Assembly (NCBI GenBank): GCA_016124675.1
Contig: WGNG01000001.1
Location: 1-64,000, forward strand
Origin: Alphaproteobacteria bacterium
Lineage (GTDB): Bacteria; Pseudomonadota; Alphaproteobacteria; Caulobacterales; Maricaulaceae
Length of the DNA: 64,000 nucleotides
Direction: 5' to 3'
Made by a program: the position numbers and the translations under genes. The notes under the pieces were generated by a model. The model was not told where the DNA came from. It saw only the letters and a list, made by a program, of their open reading frames with translations, and did not search any database. Below are positions 25,042-33,164 of this stretch, in pieces (position 1 is the stretch's first letter; every line of letters starts with the position of its first letter).

Positions 25042-26255
25042 GCGCCCGCACGCTCCTTCAGGATCGGATGCAGCTTGCCATAGGTCAGCGCCCGCCACAG
25101 CCACTCGAACGGTCCGTAGCGGAATGCCTGAAGCCAAAGCACCGAGACGATCAGTTGCACGGCCCACACAGCGATGACCAGCTGGACCTGCTCGATGCGC
25201 TCCATCGTGCCGAACAGGCCCAGGCCCGGCGCACCGACAAAGATGAACACCATGGCGATGGACTGGGTGAGGTAATTGGTGAACGCCATCCGCCCCGCAG
25301 CACGGAACGGCGCCCGCACCAGCGCCAGCACCGGCGCCTTGCAGATCAGCATCACCACCGCAGCATATCCAAACGCCATCAGCAAGGATCCGGCATAATT
25401 GGTGGCGGTGTGCACCCACATCTCGCCCAACGCGAATTCGGCGGCCAGCGCGTGCTCCGCCCCGAACCAGACCAGCGGCACGCCCAGGCCCAGGCCGATC
25501 GCGGCGCTGATCGCGTACTTGGCGGCCGACCAGCGCGCGAGCAGGAAGCCGCTCTTGAACAGCGCCATGCCAAGGAACATCACGCCAACAATGCGCCCGG
25601 CATACAGGATCGTGGACAACTGACCGGCGATCGCGACGAATGCATTATAGCTGCGGCTTTCCAGCCAGCCTGCCTGATAGGCCGCGACATGGTCGGCCAA
25701 CTGCTCAGGGGACATGGCCATGCCGATGTCTTCAGCGCTCATGCCCTCGGGCAGGAAGATCAGGGCGGCCATCGACCCCACCATGAACAGCCCTGTCAGG
25801 GCCGTCCAGAACAGGCCCCAGAACACCAGCTTGCCGACGCTCATGCGCCGGAAGAGCACCACGATCATGCCTGCCAGCGCATAGGTGAACAGGATGTCGC
25901 CAAACCAGAGCGCGTAGGCATGCACCAGCCCGAAAACGAGCAGCCACAGCATGCGCCGGTAATGCACCTTGGTGGAGCTGTCGGGGCCCTCCCCGGTCAT
26001 CAGGATGATCCCCGCGCCGAACATCGCCGAGAACAGCGTGATGAACTTCATCTCGAAGAAGACATGCTGGACGAACCAGACGGTCTGGTTGATTCCGGTC
26101 AAATCCATGTGCGCCGTGGGATTCTGATAGGCTGGCCACACCATGGCGAACGCCTGGATGTTCACCATCAATATGCCCATGACGGCGACGCCGCGCAGAA
26201 CGTCCAGGCTTTCAAACCGGTCCTTCGCCGCGACCGGCGCTGTGTGAGTGGTCAT
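25038..26255 (-). CDS. DUF418 family integral membrane protein (YeiB-like)
   Basis: This 405-residue protein starts with the family's RFESLDVLRGVAVMGILMVN segment, followed by about eight to ten membrane helices and the C-terminal DUF418 domain (FTNYLTQSIAMVFIF, then VLWLQAFRYGPFEWLWRALT). The fold is related to acyltransferase-3 type proteins; function is unknown, and a role in surface modification or transport is guessed for relatives. The Met at 26255 is chosen because the conserved segment follows closely. The 3' end overlaps the cyclotransferase start. Confidence 0.88.
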   Translation of the reverse strand: MTTHTAPVAAKDRFESLDVLRGVAVMGILMVNIQAFAMVWPAYQNPTAHMDLTGINQTVWFVQHVFFEMKFITLFSAMFGAGIILMTGEGPDSSTKVHYRRMLWLLVFGLVHAYALWFGDILFTYALAGMIVVLFRRMSVGKLVFWGLFWTALTGLFMVGSMAALIFLPEGMSAEDIGMAMSPEQLADHVAAYQAGWLESRSYNAFVAIAGQLSTILYAGRIVGVMFLGMALFKSGFLLARWSAAKYAISAAIGLGLGVPLVWFGAEHALAAEFALGEMWVHTATNYAGSLLMAFGYAAVVMLICKAPVLALVRAPFRAAGRMAFTNYLTQSIAMVFIFVGAPGLGLFGTMERIEQVQLVIAVWAVQLIVSVLWLQAFRYGPFEWLWRALTYGKLHPILKERAGA

Positions 26256-26468
26256 GATGCTGTCCCCGTGCCCTGAGTCCGGCCCTCGCAGTCGCGCCGG
26301 ACCCTGATCTGCCTTGCGCGGCACGCTGGCGATTTTGCCTGCCGGCTGCAAGTTTTTAGTCGCCGGATTCGGCTTTCTTACAAAGATTTCACGGCTCTTT
26401 CATCCGCTTTCGCCTTGTCAGGCTTGGCCTGTGCGGCGCATAAGGGGTCGACGAAAGGTGGGCGGGTC

Positions 26469-26723
26469 ATGACGTTCCTCATCGAGCTGATCCATATCCT
26501 GGCTGCGGCGCTGCTCGCCGTGCTGGGCATTGGCTATGAGCGCGACCGCGATGATTGCCCGCCTATCCGCTTCGAGCCGGCTGCTCATGTCAGCGTCCAG
26601 GCCGAATCTGCCCCGCACCTTGTGACGCTCGCCTATGACGACGCGTCCTCCGGCGTCATCTGGAGCGAGGTGAACCGCGATTGCGAGCAGACGCGCCCGC
26701 ACCTGACGCTTCCGGTGCTTTAA
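26469..26723 (+). CDS. Small hypothetical membrane-anchored protein
   Basis: This 84-residue frame has one N-terminal hydrophobic helix (FLIELIHILAAALLAVLGIG) and a polar tail. AAAGGTGGG precedes the ATG and its third-position base use is like that of its neighbours. It is not recognised. It stands alone between the DUF418 gene's divergent promoter and the coiled-coil gene. Confidence 0.4.
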   Translation: MTFLIELIHILAAALLAVLGIGYERDRDDCPPIRFEPAAHVSVQAESAPHLVTLAYDDASSGVIWSEVNRDCEQTRPHLTLPVL

Positions 26724-26832
26724 CTCCCCGCCTTCAAGGCCTAAAACAGACCGGCGCCTGTTGGTCCGCAAAGGGATCATCGGCGCACGTGTAGGCGCGC
26801 ATCCGCGCAAAGCTTTGAGGAAACGGGGCGCC

Positions 26833-28848
26833 ATGGCCGTCAGGGACGCGAAAACCGAACCAGCCGCTGCTCAGGCGGCGCAGGCCGCGAGCCTGCCCGG
26901 CGGCGGCGTGCTCGATACGGTGCGCACGCGCCGCGAGGTGTCCGCGCCGCCTGCGCACCCCGAACCTGGCGCGCCGGTCCGCGGCGGCGGGTGGATCGCC
27001 TTTCTGGGCCTTGCTTTCGGTCTGTTATGGGCTGGCGGCGCCGCCGCCTATCTCGCCGGATACACAGACCTCGCCAGCCTGACCGCCGCCCAGCTCGCCG
27101 GCCTGTCCGTGTTCGCCGTGGCGCCCGCGCTCCTGTTCATTCTGGCCGGCTTGCTGGGGCGCGAGGTCGCCCGCTCCGGCGCGCGCGCACGCCGCCTCGA
27201 CCTCGCGGTCGCACGCCTGGCGGCCCCGCTCACACATGCCGAGACGGACACGGCGCGGCTGGCCGACGCCATTGCGGTCCAGATCGACCGGGTGAACGCC
27301 GCGATGGAAAGCGCGCTGGCGCGCCTGGCGGCCATGGAAGAGGTGATCACCCATCACGCCGACAGCCTGGAAGACAGTTCGGGCAAGGCGCGTGAACGCG
27401 CCGAGGCGCTGGTGCGCTCGCTGCGCGCCGAGCGAGAGAAGCTGTCAGACGTCTCTGAAAGCCTCGACGACAAGGCCGCGCTGATCGCCGCCGCCATCCA
27501 GGACCAGTCCAAAATGGTCGCCGCTGCGGCGGAGCTTGCTGATTCGCGGGCGCTGGAGAGTGAAAAGCGCATCAGGTCCGGCGCCGACAGGCTGCGGCAG
27601 GCGGGTGACAGCGTGGAGGAGGCCAGCAGCCGCGTCACGCTCTCGCTGGACGCGCGCTCCAACGAATTGCGCGACTTCTCCGACGTGCTCAAGGCCCGCA
27701 TTGAAGGGCTGGAGGCGGCCTATCTCAAGCATCGCGACCGGCTCGGCGAGGCCAGCGAAACGCTGCGTAAGGAGCAGGACAAGATCGCCGCCTCGCTCGA
27801 TTTCCACAAGGCCGAGCTTGAGACCATGACCCGCACCGCCCGCGGCGGCGCCGATACGCTCAAGTCCGCCGCCGAGAAATCCGGCCAGGCCTTCCAGGCC
27901 GCTGTGGAGGCCGCGCTCAAGCGCGCCGAAGCGCTCAGCGAACTGGTGCGCAAGGAAGCCGCCGACGCCGCCCGGGCGCAGGAAAAGGCCATGGACCGGC
28001 TGCGCGCCGTGGCCGAGGCCGCCCGCGACGCCGCCGACAGCGCCGGCGCCAGTCTGGAAGCGCAGGCCGGCGCCGCCGAAGCAGCGCTCGAACGCGTCAG
28101 CGAGGCGGGGTTCGAAGCGGCGCGCCGCTCCGATGACGCGTTCCAGGCCCGGCTCCAGGAAGCTGAAGCGCTGACCGAACGCGCGGCCAAAGCGGCGGAA
28201 TCCGCCAGCGAGGCGGTGCGCCGCCAGCTGGCCGATACGCTGGACGCCTCAAAGCGCGAGACCCAGCGCGTGGAGACCGAGCTCGCCGAGTTGCGCCGCA
28301 AGCTGGAGGCGGCCCCCGAGGCGGCCCGCGAAAGCGCGCAGGCCATAGAACGCATCCTGTCGCAGGGTCTTGAGCGTCTGACCAGCACGGCGGCCGAGGC
28401 CAGCGACCAGGCGCGCGAGATCGACGCCCAGTTCCAGGCCCGCATCCGGCAGAATTACGAGCTTCTGTCCGACTTCATCCTGCGCATGGGCTCGGTGGCC
28501 GGCGGCCGCAAGCCGCTCGATCTGCCTGCCAACGAGGTGCCTGATCCCTTGAGCGCCCGGCGCACGCCCGAGAGCCGGGCCCGCGAGCGCGCCGCGCGTC
28601 CCGCTGACCCCGATGGATCGCCGGCCAGCCGTGCTGTGCGCACCGATGAGCCGGACGGCGCGCCGGACGCCGGCGGCGCCGCGCCCGCGGCAAGGCGGGA
28701 CGACGCCAGTGCGGCGCGCGCAGCGGCGGCGGCGGCCGGGCGCGATCCGGGCTGGCGCTGGCGTGACCTGCTGGCAAACATGGATCCCAAGGACGAGCCC
28801 GAATCTGAATCTGATTCCGACCCCGCCCCTCGCCCGCGCAAGCGGTGA
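26833..28848 (+). CDS. TipN-like membrane-anchored coiled-coil protein
   Basis: This 671-residue protein has two adjacent membrane helices (about 53-76 and 88-108) and then a nearly continuous Ala/Glu/Arg-rich coiled coil to about 590, ending in a disordered, Asp/Ser-rich tail. This layout matches TipN, the Caulobacter cell-pole marker that guides division-plane orientation and chromosome segregation, though TipN is longer (about 880 residues). The motif RIRQNYELLSDFILRMG just before the tail may be a conserved C-terminal element. Identification rests on architecture and taxon, so it is tentative. GAGGAAACG precedes the ATG. Confidence 0.55.
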   Translation: MAVRDAKTEPAAAQAAQAASLPGGGVLDTVRTRREVSAPPAHPEPGAPVRGGGWIAFLGLAFGLLWAGGAAAYLAGYTDLASLTAAQLAGLSVFAVAPALLFILAGLLGREVARSGARARRLDLAVARLAAPLTHAETDTARLADAIAVQIDRVNAAMESALARLAAMEEVITHHADSLEDSSGKARERAEALVRSLRAEREKLSDVSESLDDKAALIAAAIQDQSKMVAAAAELADSRALESEKRIRSGADRLRQAGDSVEEASSRVTLSLDARSNELRDFSDVLKARIEGLEAAYLKHRDRLGEASETLRKEQDKIAASLDFHKAELETMTRTARGGADTLKSAAEKSGQAFQAAVEAALKRAEALSELVRKEAADAARAQEKAMDRLRAVAEAARDAADSAGASLEAQAGAAEAALERVSEAGFEAARRSDDAFQARLQEAEALTERAAKAAESASEAVRRQLADTLDASKRETQRVETELAELRRKLEAAPEAARESAQAIERILSQGLERLTSTAAEASDQAREIDAQFQARIRQNYELLSDFILRMGSVAGGRKPLDLPANEVPDPLSARRTPESRARERAARPADPDGSPASRAVRTDEPDGAPDAGGAAPAARRDDASAARAAAAAAGRDPGWRWRDLLANMDPKDEPESESDSDPAPRPRKR

Positions 28849-28931
28849 TCAGACCTCGCCGCCTTGTGACTCGCCGCCGCGCTCCTGCGCGATAGATTGA
28901 GCGTCAGCCATCCCTTGAAAGGAGCTGCGTC

Positions 28932-29471
28932 ATGACGCTCACCACCCGCCGTCTGTTTCTGGGCGCGACCCTTGCCTTCGCCGCCGCCGGCCCGGCATGG
29001 GCGCGCGCGCACTCTGATGATGCGCTTCTGTTCGCCCACCCCGGCATCACGCCATGGGGCGAGGAAACGGAAGACTTCGCCGCCCTCACCGAAGCCGGCT
29101 GGCGCGCGCGCCTGACGCCTGCACAGTTCCACATCCTGCGCCAGGAAGGCACCGAGCGCGCAGGCTCGAGCCCGCTCGACGACGAGACGCGTGACGGGAT
29201 TTTCGTCTGCGCGGGCTGCGCCCTGCCGCTGTTTTCGTCCCACACCAAATATGACAGCCGCACCGGCTGGCCCAGCTTCTGGGCCCCGCTGGAGGGCGCC
29301 GTGCGCACGCGGCCCGACCGGCGCCTGTGGACCCCGCGCACCGAATATCACTGCGCCCGCTGCGGCGGCCATCAGGGCCACGTCTTCGATGACGGCCCCC
29401 GCCCCACCGGCCAGCGCTGGTGCAATAACGGCCTGGCGCTGAACTTCGTGCCGCGGCCGGAAGGCATTTAG
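28932..29471 (+). CDS. msrB: Peptide-methionine (R)-S-oxide reductase with Tat-type signal
   Basis: This 179-residue MsrB reduces methionine-R-sulfoxide in proteins. The N terminus (TTRRLFLGATLAFAAAGPAWA) is a twin-Arg signal, so this copy is exported and probably repairs periplasmic proteins. Zinc-binding CxxC pairs are CAGC and CARC; the catalytic Cys164 is in RWCNNGLALNF. TGWPSFW and the HCARCGGHQGHVFDDGP segment are diagnostic. AAAGGAG precedes the ATG. Confidence 0.93.
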   Translation: MTLTTRRLFLGATLAFAAAGPAWARAHSDDALLFAHPGITPWGEETEDFAALTEAGWRARLTPAQFHILRQEGTERAGSSPLDDETRDGIFVCAGCALPLFSSHTKYDSRTGWPSFWAPLEGAVRTRPDRRLWTPRTEYHCARCGGHQGHVFDDGPRPTGQRWCNNGLALNFVPRPEGI

Positions 29472-29473
29472 GG

Positions 29474-30355
29474 CTACAGCTCGATCATCTCCACCAGCAG
29501 CCCGTCCGGGCCGCGCAGCGTGCCGGAGCGTTTGCCGTTATAGGGCGCGCCCTCGCGTACTCTGGGCGGGCTCACCCAGTCGCCCTGGATGGAATCGAAA
29601 TCTGGGTGCAGGAAGCTGCCCACGCAGCAGCCGGGAACCAGCATGCCGTCATGGCGGGGGCGCACCGTGGCGGCCGCCGGCAGCTGGTCGAGCTCCAGGA
29701 ACACGTCGCGGCCATGAATGCCGGTGGAGATGGTGTGCAGCTCGGTGCGGGGCGTGCCGAACGCGTCGGCGAGCATGTGGTATTCGATCTCCATCACCCG
29801 GCCGGTCTCGAAGCCCAGCGTGTCGTCGAACCATTTCAGGCTCGCATGCATGTCCGAGCAGCCGATCACCAGGATGAACAGCCGGTCGATGGGCGCCGCC
29901 GCGCGCGGCAAGTCATAGGCCGGCAGATTGTCGCGTATCTGGGTCAGGTAGACGATCTCGCCATCAGGGCCCTTCATCTGCATGGGATAAATCGCGGGCA
30001 GGCCCTCGATCTCGCGCGGCGGGCCGATCACCTCGAACGGCGAGGGCTTGATGCGCTCATGGGCGGCCAGCACGTCCTCGACGCATATCTCGATGGAATT
30101 CCAGCCATAGCTGGTCAGCGGCGTGTAACCCGGCACGGCGGGTTGCTCGACCAGGCGCAGATAGATCTCGGCGTCCGAGGCCGGCGCCATCACGAGGCTG
30201 CGCGCACGGGCCGATCGCGGCGCGTCGAACGCGGCGGCGAGATCGTCTCCCAGCTCCCCGCGCGACACGGCCCGGTAGTCGAGAAAATCGCGATAACGCG
30301 CCTCGGCGGCGTCCAGGTCAGCGACGGTGAGTGTGGCGGCGCGCAGGAGCTTCAT
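29474..30355 (-). CDS. VOC (glyoxalase/dioxygenase-fold) family protein
   Basis: This 293-residue protein is built of two VOC repeats: one starting at LLRAATLTVADLDAAEARYR and a second around LFILVGCSDMHASLKWFDDTLG-like sequence near residue 165. Family members bind a metal and act on small substrates or antibiotics. No specific enzyme is recognised. The Met at 30355 begins directly before the first strand. It is convergent with msrB, with 2 bases between. Confidence 0.78.
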   Translation of the reverse strand: MKLLRAATLTVADLDAAEARYRDFLDYRAVSRGELGDDLAAAFDAPRSARARSLVMAPASDAEIYLRLVEQPAVPGYTPLTSYGWNSIEICVEDVLAAHERIKPSPFEVIGPPREIEGLPAIYPMQMKGPDGEIVYLTQIRDNLPAYDLPRAAAPIDRLFILVIGCSDMHASLKWFDDTLGFETGRVMEIEYHMLADAFGTPRTELHTISTGIHGRDVFLELDQLPAAATVRPRHDGMLVPGCCVGSFLHPDFDSIQGDWVSPPRVREGAPYNGKRSGTLRGPDGLLVEMIEL

Positions 30356-30526
30356 GGCGTTCAGACCCTCATTGCTGTCCCGGCGCGCAGGGCCCCGGGC
30401 ATGACGCATTCAGCCGGGCTCGCCACGGCTGCGGCAGTTGGTATACCATTTGAACCGTTCCGGTGCGCAAGCCATAGCCTGCGTTTTGTCCGCCGCCGCC
30501 AGACCCGGCGCCTGAAGGAGACACCC

Positions 30527-31273
30527 ATGGTCATCGCCCTCGCCGCCGCCTTCGCCCTGGCTCTCAATCCCCTCGCCCCGGCGGCGCCGGACGCCCTGAC
30601 CGGCGGCGAGATCGTCGCGCGCGCCCACGCGGCGGCCGGCGGCGAAGCCTGGCGCGATCCGGGCTCGCTCTATATGGAGGGGTATGGCCTGTTCTGGCGC
30701 GGCGGCGCGGACTTCGTGCGCTACGAGCCCTACCGGATGTGGCGCGTGTATGCGAGTGACAAGCCCGACGCCCGTCAGGCCAGCGGCCGCGTGCGGATCG
30801 AGGCATGGCGCGAGGATGAGATCGTCTTCCAGCTCGCCTATGACGGAGAGCGCTCCTACAATCAGGACGGCCCGGTGGAGGCGGGCGCCGACGAATGGGC
30901 GTCCAATTTCGGCTTCGGCGCCATCCGCCACGCCTTTGACGACGGCTGGACCATTGACCGCCTGCCCGATGATCTGGTGGACGCCCGGCCCGCCTACACG
31001 GTACGCCTCAATGATCCTTCAGGCGGCGAGACGATCTTCTCCATCCGCCAGGACGATTTCGCCATCGTGCGCGTCGGCTTCGACACCCCGCGCGGCTGGC
31101 ACGAGCGCATCTATTCCGATTTCTACACCAACACCGAAGGCGGCTTCGTCCAGCCGGGCCGGCTGCGCCTGTATTACAACGGCATCAAAGCCAACGAGGT
31201 CTACTGGACCGCCTTCACCACCGGCGAGACGTATGACGACGGGTTGTTCCGCATCGGGGCGGAGGGCGAGTAA
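30527..31273 (+). CDS. Hypothetical exported protein, LolA/LolB-like fold possible
   Basis: This 248-residue protein has a signal peptide (VIALAAAFALALNPLAPAAP) and a mature part of alternating strands with many Tyr/Trp/Gly residues (LYMEGYGLFWRGGADFVRYE, RLYYNGIKANEVYWTAF). The start of the mature region, ALTGGEIVARAHAAAGGEAW, is common to a family of periplasmic proteins with a lipoprotein-carrier-like half-barrel. That fold assignment is tentative. GAAGGAGA precedes the ATG. Confidence 0.6.
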   Translation: MVIALAAAFALALNPLAPAAPDALTGGEIVARAHAAAGGEAWRDPGSLYMEGYGLFWRGGADFVRYEPYRMWRVYASDKPDARQASGRVRIEAWREDEIVFQLAYDGERSYNQDGPVEAGADEWASNFGFGAIRHAFDDGWTIDRLPDDLVDARPAYTVRLNDPSGGETIFSIRQDDFAIVRVGFDTPRGWHERIYSDFYTNTEGGFVQPGRLRLYYNGIKANEVYWTAFTTGETYDDGLFRIGAEGE

Positions 31274-31280
31274 GAAAAAC

Positions 31281-31310
31281 TTGACATCCCCCTCCCTCTG
31301 CCCCCATATC
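31281..31310 (+). promoter_or_regulatory. Sigma70-type promoter of the membrane-protein/HTH pair
   Basis: A perfect -35 box TTGACA lies at 31281-31286, with a weak -10 candidate CATATC at 31305-31310 (18-base spacing). It sits directly upstream of the inverted repeat at 31316-31335. Confidence 0.45.
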
Positions 31311-31315
31311 GCGAC

Positions 31316-31335
31316 ATGTCTGGTTTTTCAGACAT
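31316..31335. promoter_or_regulatory. Inverted-repeat operator candidate before the membrane-protein/HTH pair
   Basis: ATGTCTG (31316-31322) and CAGACAT (31329-31335) are perfect 7-base arms around a 6-base T-rich centre. The position between the TTGACA promoter and the ribosome site AAAGGAGG suits an autoregulatory site for the HTH protein at 31797. Confidence 0.5.
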
Positions 31336-31354
31336 TTTGTCAAAGGAGGCAGAC

Positions 31355-31792
31355 ATGACGTTTCTGGAGAAATCGAACCTTCTGATGCTGGGCGCGATCA
31401 CCCTGGTCTACGGGGTGTATTTCGCGCTGGTGTTCGGCGGACCGCTTGTGTCGGGGGGAGAGATCAACACCGACATTGCCCTCATGATGTCGAACGGGCT
31501 GGTGATCGCCTCGATCCCGGCGATGGTGGCGATCTCCGTGTTCGGCCACATCGTGATCGCCCTGCTCAATCGCAAGGAGGCGGGGCGTCAGGATGAGCGC
31601 GACGCCCTGATCGAGATGCGCGGCGACCAGCGCGGCGGGTTTGTGATGGCGGTCTGCGCGGTTTGCGCCATGGGGCTCGCCATGATCGCGGCGGCGCATT
31701 TCTGGATCGTCAATCTGATCCTGGCGGGCCTGGTGCTGGGCGAGATCGTCAAGGCCGTCTCCAGGCTCATCGATTACCGCCGGGGCGTGTAG
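31355..31792 (+). CDS. Four-helix integral membrane protein (partner of HTH regulator)
   Basis: This 145-residue protein has four hydrophobic segments (about 8-30, 42-62, 84-106, 112-132) separated by a charged loop NRKEAGRQDERDALIEMRGD. It is not confidently assigned; the layout resembles small DUF2178-like membrane proteins that are often encoded with an XRE-type regulator. AAAGGAGG gives a strong ribosome site. The regulator gene begins 4 bases after its stop. Confidence 0.7.
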   Translation: MTFLEKSNLLMLGAITLVYGVYFALVFGGPLVSGGEINTDIALMMSNGLVIASIPAMVAISVFGHIVIALLNRKEAGRQDERDALIEMRGDQRGGFVMAVCAVCAMGLAMIAAAHFWIVNLILAGLVLGEIVKAVSRLIDYRRGV

Positions 31793-31796
31793 CGTC

Positions 31797-32015
31797 ATGG
31801 GCAAGGGCCCCAACCGCATCTCCAACACCATTCGCGAGCAGCGCTTTCATGCCGGCGAGATGACGCAGGCCGAGCTCGCCGAGGCGGTCGGCATCACCCG
31901 CCAGACCGTGATCGCCATGGAGCAGGGACGCTATTCGCCCTCGCTGGAGGTGGCGTTCCGCGTGGCGCGCACGTTTGGCAAACCGCTCGAAGAGGTGTTT
32001 CAGTACGAGGACTGA
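31797..32015 (+). CDS. Small XRE-type helix-turn-helix regulator
   Basis: This 72-residue protein is a single HTH domain: EMTQAELAEAVGITRQTVIA contains the helix-turn-helix, followed by MEQGRYSPSLEVAFRVARTF and the LEEVF ending typical of the YozG/YgzD-like group. It has no ligand domain. It is co-transcribed with the upstream membrane protein and probably represses their shared promoter through the palindrome at 31316. Confidence 0.85.
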   Translation: MGKGPNRISNTIREQRFHAGEMTQAELAEAVGITRQTVIAMEQGRYSPSLEVAFRVARTFGKPLEEVFQYED

Positions 32016-32018
32016 AGC

Positions 32019-32645
32019 CTACTGGCTGGCCCAGACAATGCGCGCCATCCAAACAATATCGCCGGGGGTCAAAAGGCGGGCGTCAAAGGCCGGGTTCAGC
32101 GAGATCAGCTCCACGCTCTGATTCGTGACCCGGCCGAGCTCCTTGGCCATCACCTCGCCGGACCGGGTCTTGACCACCACCCGGTCGCCGCGCCGGGGCT
32201 GGGCGTGGGGCGCCACCACGATCCGGTCACCCTCCCGGTAGACCGGCGCCATGGAGTCGCCTGAAATCTCCAGCGCGTAGGCGTCTTCATCATCGACACC
32301 GGGAAACCGCACCTCTTCCCAGCCTGTGCCGGCGGGAAAGCCGGCGTCATCGAAATACCCCTCGCTGCCGGCCTGGGCAAAACCGATCAGCGGCACCGAG
32401 CGGCCGCTTGCGGCGCCGGTGGCCATGGCGGCGAACTCGTCAAACCCGATGCGCGACGCCTCCAGCGCCTTGGCGATGCTTTCGGTGGAGGGCCAGCGCG
32501 GCTTGGCGCCGTCCGCGCTGACGCGCTTTGACGGGTTGAACGTGGTGGGGTCGAGCCCGGCCTGGCGCGCGAGCCCCGACGCGCTGAGGCCCGCGCGCTG
32601 GGCCAGCCGGTCCACGCCGCGCCATATCTGGGCATGGGAGAGCAT
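32019..32645 (-). CDS. LexA-like S24 family repressor/peptidase
   Basis: This 208-residue protein has an N-terminal HTH-like region (LAQRAGLSASGLARQAGLDP) and a C-terminal S24 peptidase fold: the nucleophile Ser131 is in ISGDSMAPVYREGD and the general base Lys168 in VMAKEL. An Ala92-Gly93 bond in FAQAGSEGYF is at the right place to be the self-cleavage site. Such proteins repress stress or prophage genes and cleave themselves upon RecA activation. No phage genes are near, so it is a stand-alone regulator. A palindrome upstream (32684-32697) is a likely operator. Confidence 0.85.
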   Translation of the reverse strand: MLSHAQIWRGVDRLAQRAGLSASGLARQAGLDPTTFNPSKRVSADGAKPRWPSTESIAKALEASRIGFDEFAAMATGAASGRSVPLIGFAQAGSEGYFDDAGFPAGTGWEEVRFPGVDDEDAYALEISGDSMAPVYREGDRIVVAPHAQPRRGDRVVVKTRSGEVMAKELGRVTNQSVELISLNPAFDARLLTPGDIVWMARIVWASQ

Positions 32646-32683
32646 GAATGACCTCTTCCCCCTTCAAGAGAACCTGACGCTTC

Positions 32684-32697
32684 ATTATCAGGATAAT
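32684..32697. promoter_or_regulatory. Perfect palindrome upstream of the S24 repressor gene
   Basis: ATTATC-AG-GATAAT is a perfect 6+6 inverted repeat about 39 bases before the repressor start, in the most AT-rich stretch locally. This is the expected place for autoregulation. Confidence 0.5.
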
Positions 32698-32813
32698 TTT
32701 CCTTCTCCAAGCGCCGCGCAGAACGCCAGTCTGCCCGGCGCGGGACCGTTTTGCCCACTGCGGGCTGTCTTGGCCCTTGCCTGCGCGCGCCGGGCGCCGT
32801 ACCGCCATGGCTC

Positions 32814-33164
32814 ATGAGCGCACCCGAGATTTACCGCATCGCCGATCCGGCGGCCCTGGCCGCCGCGTCCGTCTCGGGCGCCTATGAGGGCGAGGCCCAT
32901 GACCGGGCCGACGGCTTCATCCATTGCTCCACCCTGGCCCAGCTCGCCGGCACGCTGGAGGCGCATTACGCAGACGCCGGACGCCTGGCCGTGGCGGTGA
33001 TCGATGCGGGCGCGCTGGGCGGCACGCTCAAATGGGAGGCGTCGCGCGGCGGCGAGCTGTTCCCGCATATCTACGGCCCCCTGCCCTTCAGCGCCGTGCG
33101 CGCGGTGCATCTGATCACCCGCACCGGGGATGGCTGGCGCCTGCCCCAGGAGCTGTGCCCGTGA
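32814..33164 (+). CDS. DUF952 family protein
   Basis: This 116-residue protein shows the DUF952 signature GFIHCSTLAQLAGTLEAHYA, LKWEASRGGELFPHIYGPL and AVHLITR. The fold is ADP-ribosyltransferase-like in relatives, but no activity is established. The ATG at 32814 suits the family length of about 110-120 residues. Its stop overlaps the pyrD start (GTGA), so the two are translated together, a frequent alphaproteobacterial pairing. Confidence 0.9.
   Translation: MSAPEIYRIADPAALAAASVSGAYEGEAHDRADGFIHCSTLAQLAGTLEAHYADAGRLAVAVIDAGALGGTLKWEASRGGELFPHIYGPLPFSAVRAVHLITRTGDGWRLPQELCP

Noticed and set aside
32019-32645. Prophage remnant around the S24 repressor
   Set aside because: No integrase, structural or lysis genes nearby; neighbours are chromosomal housekeeping genes.
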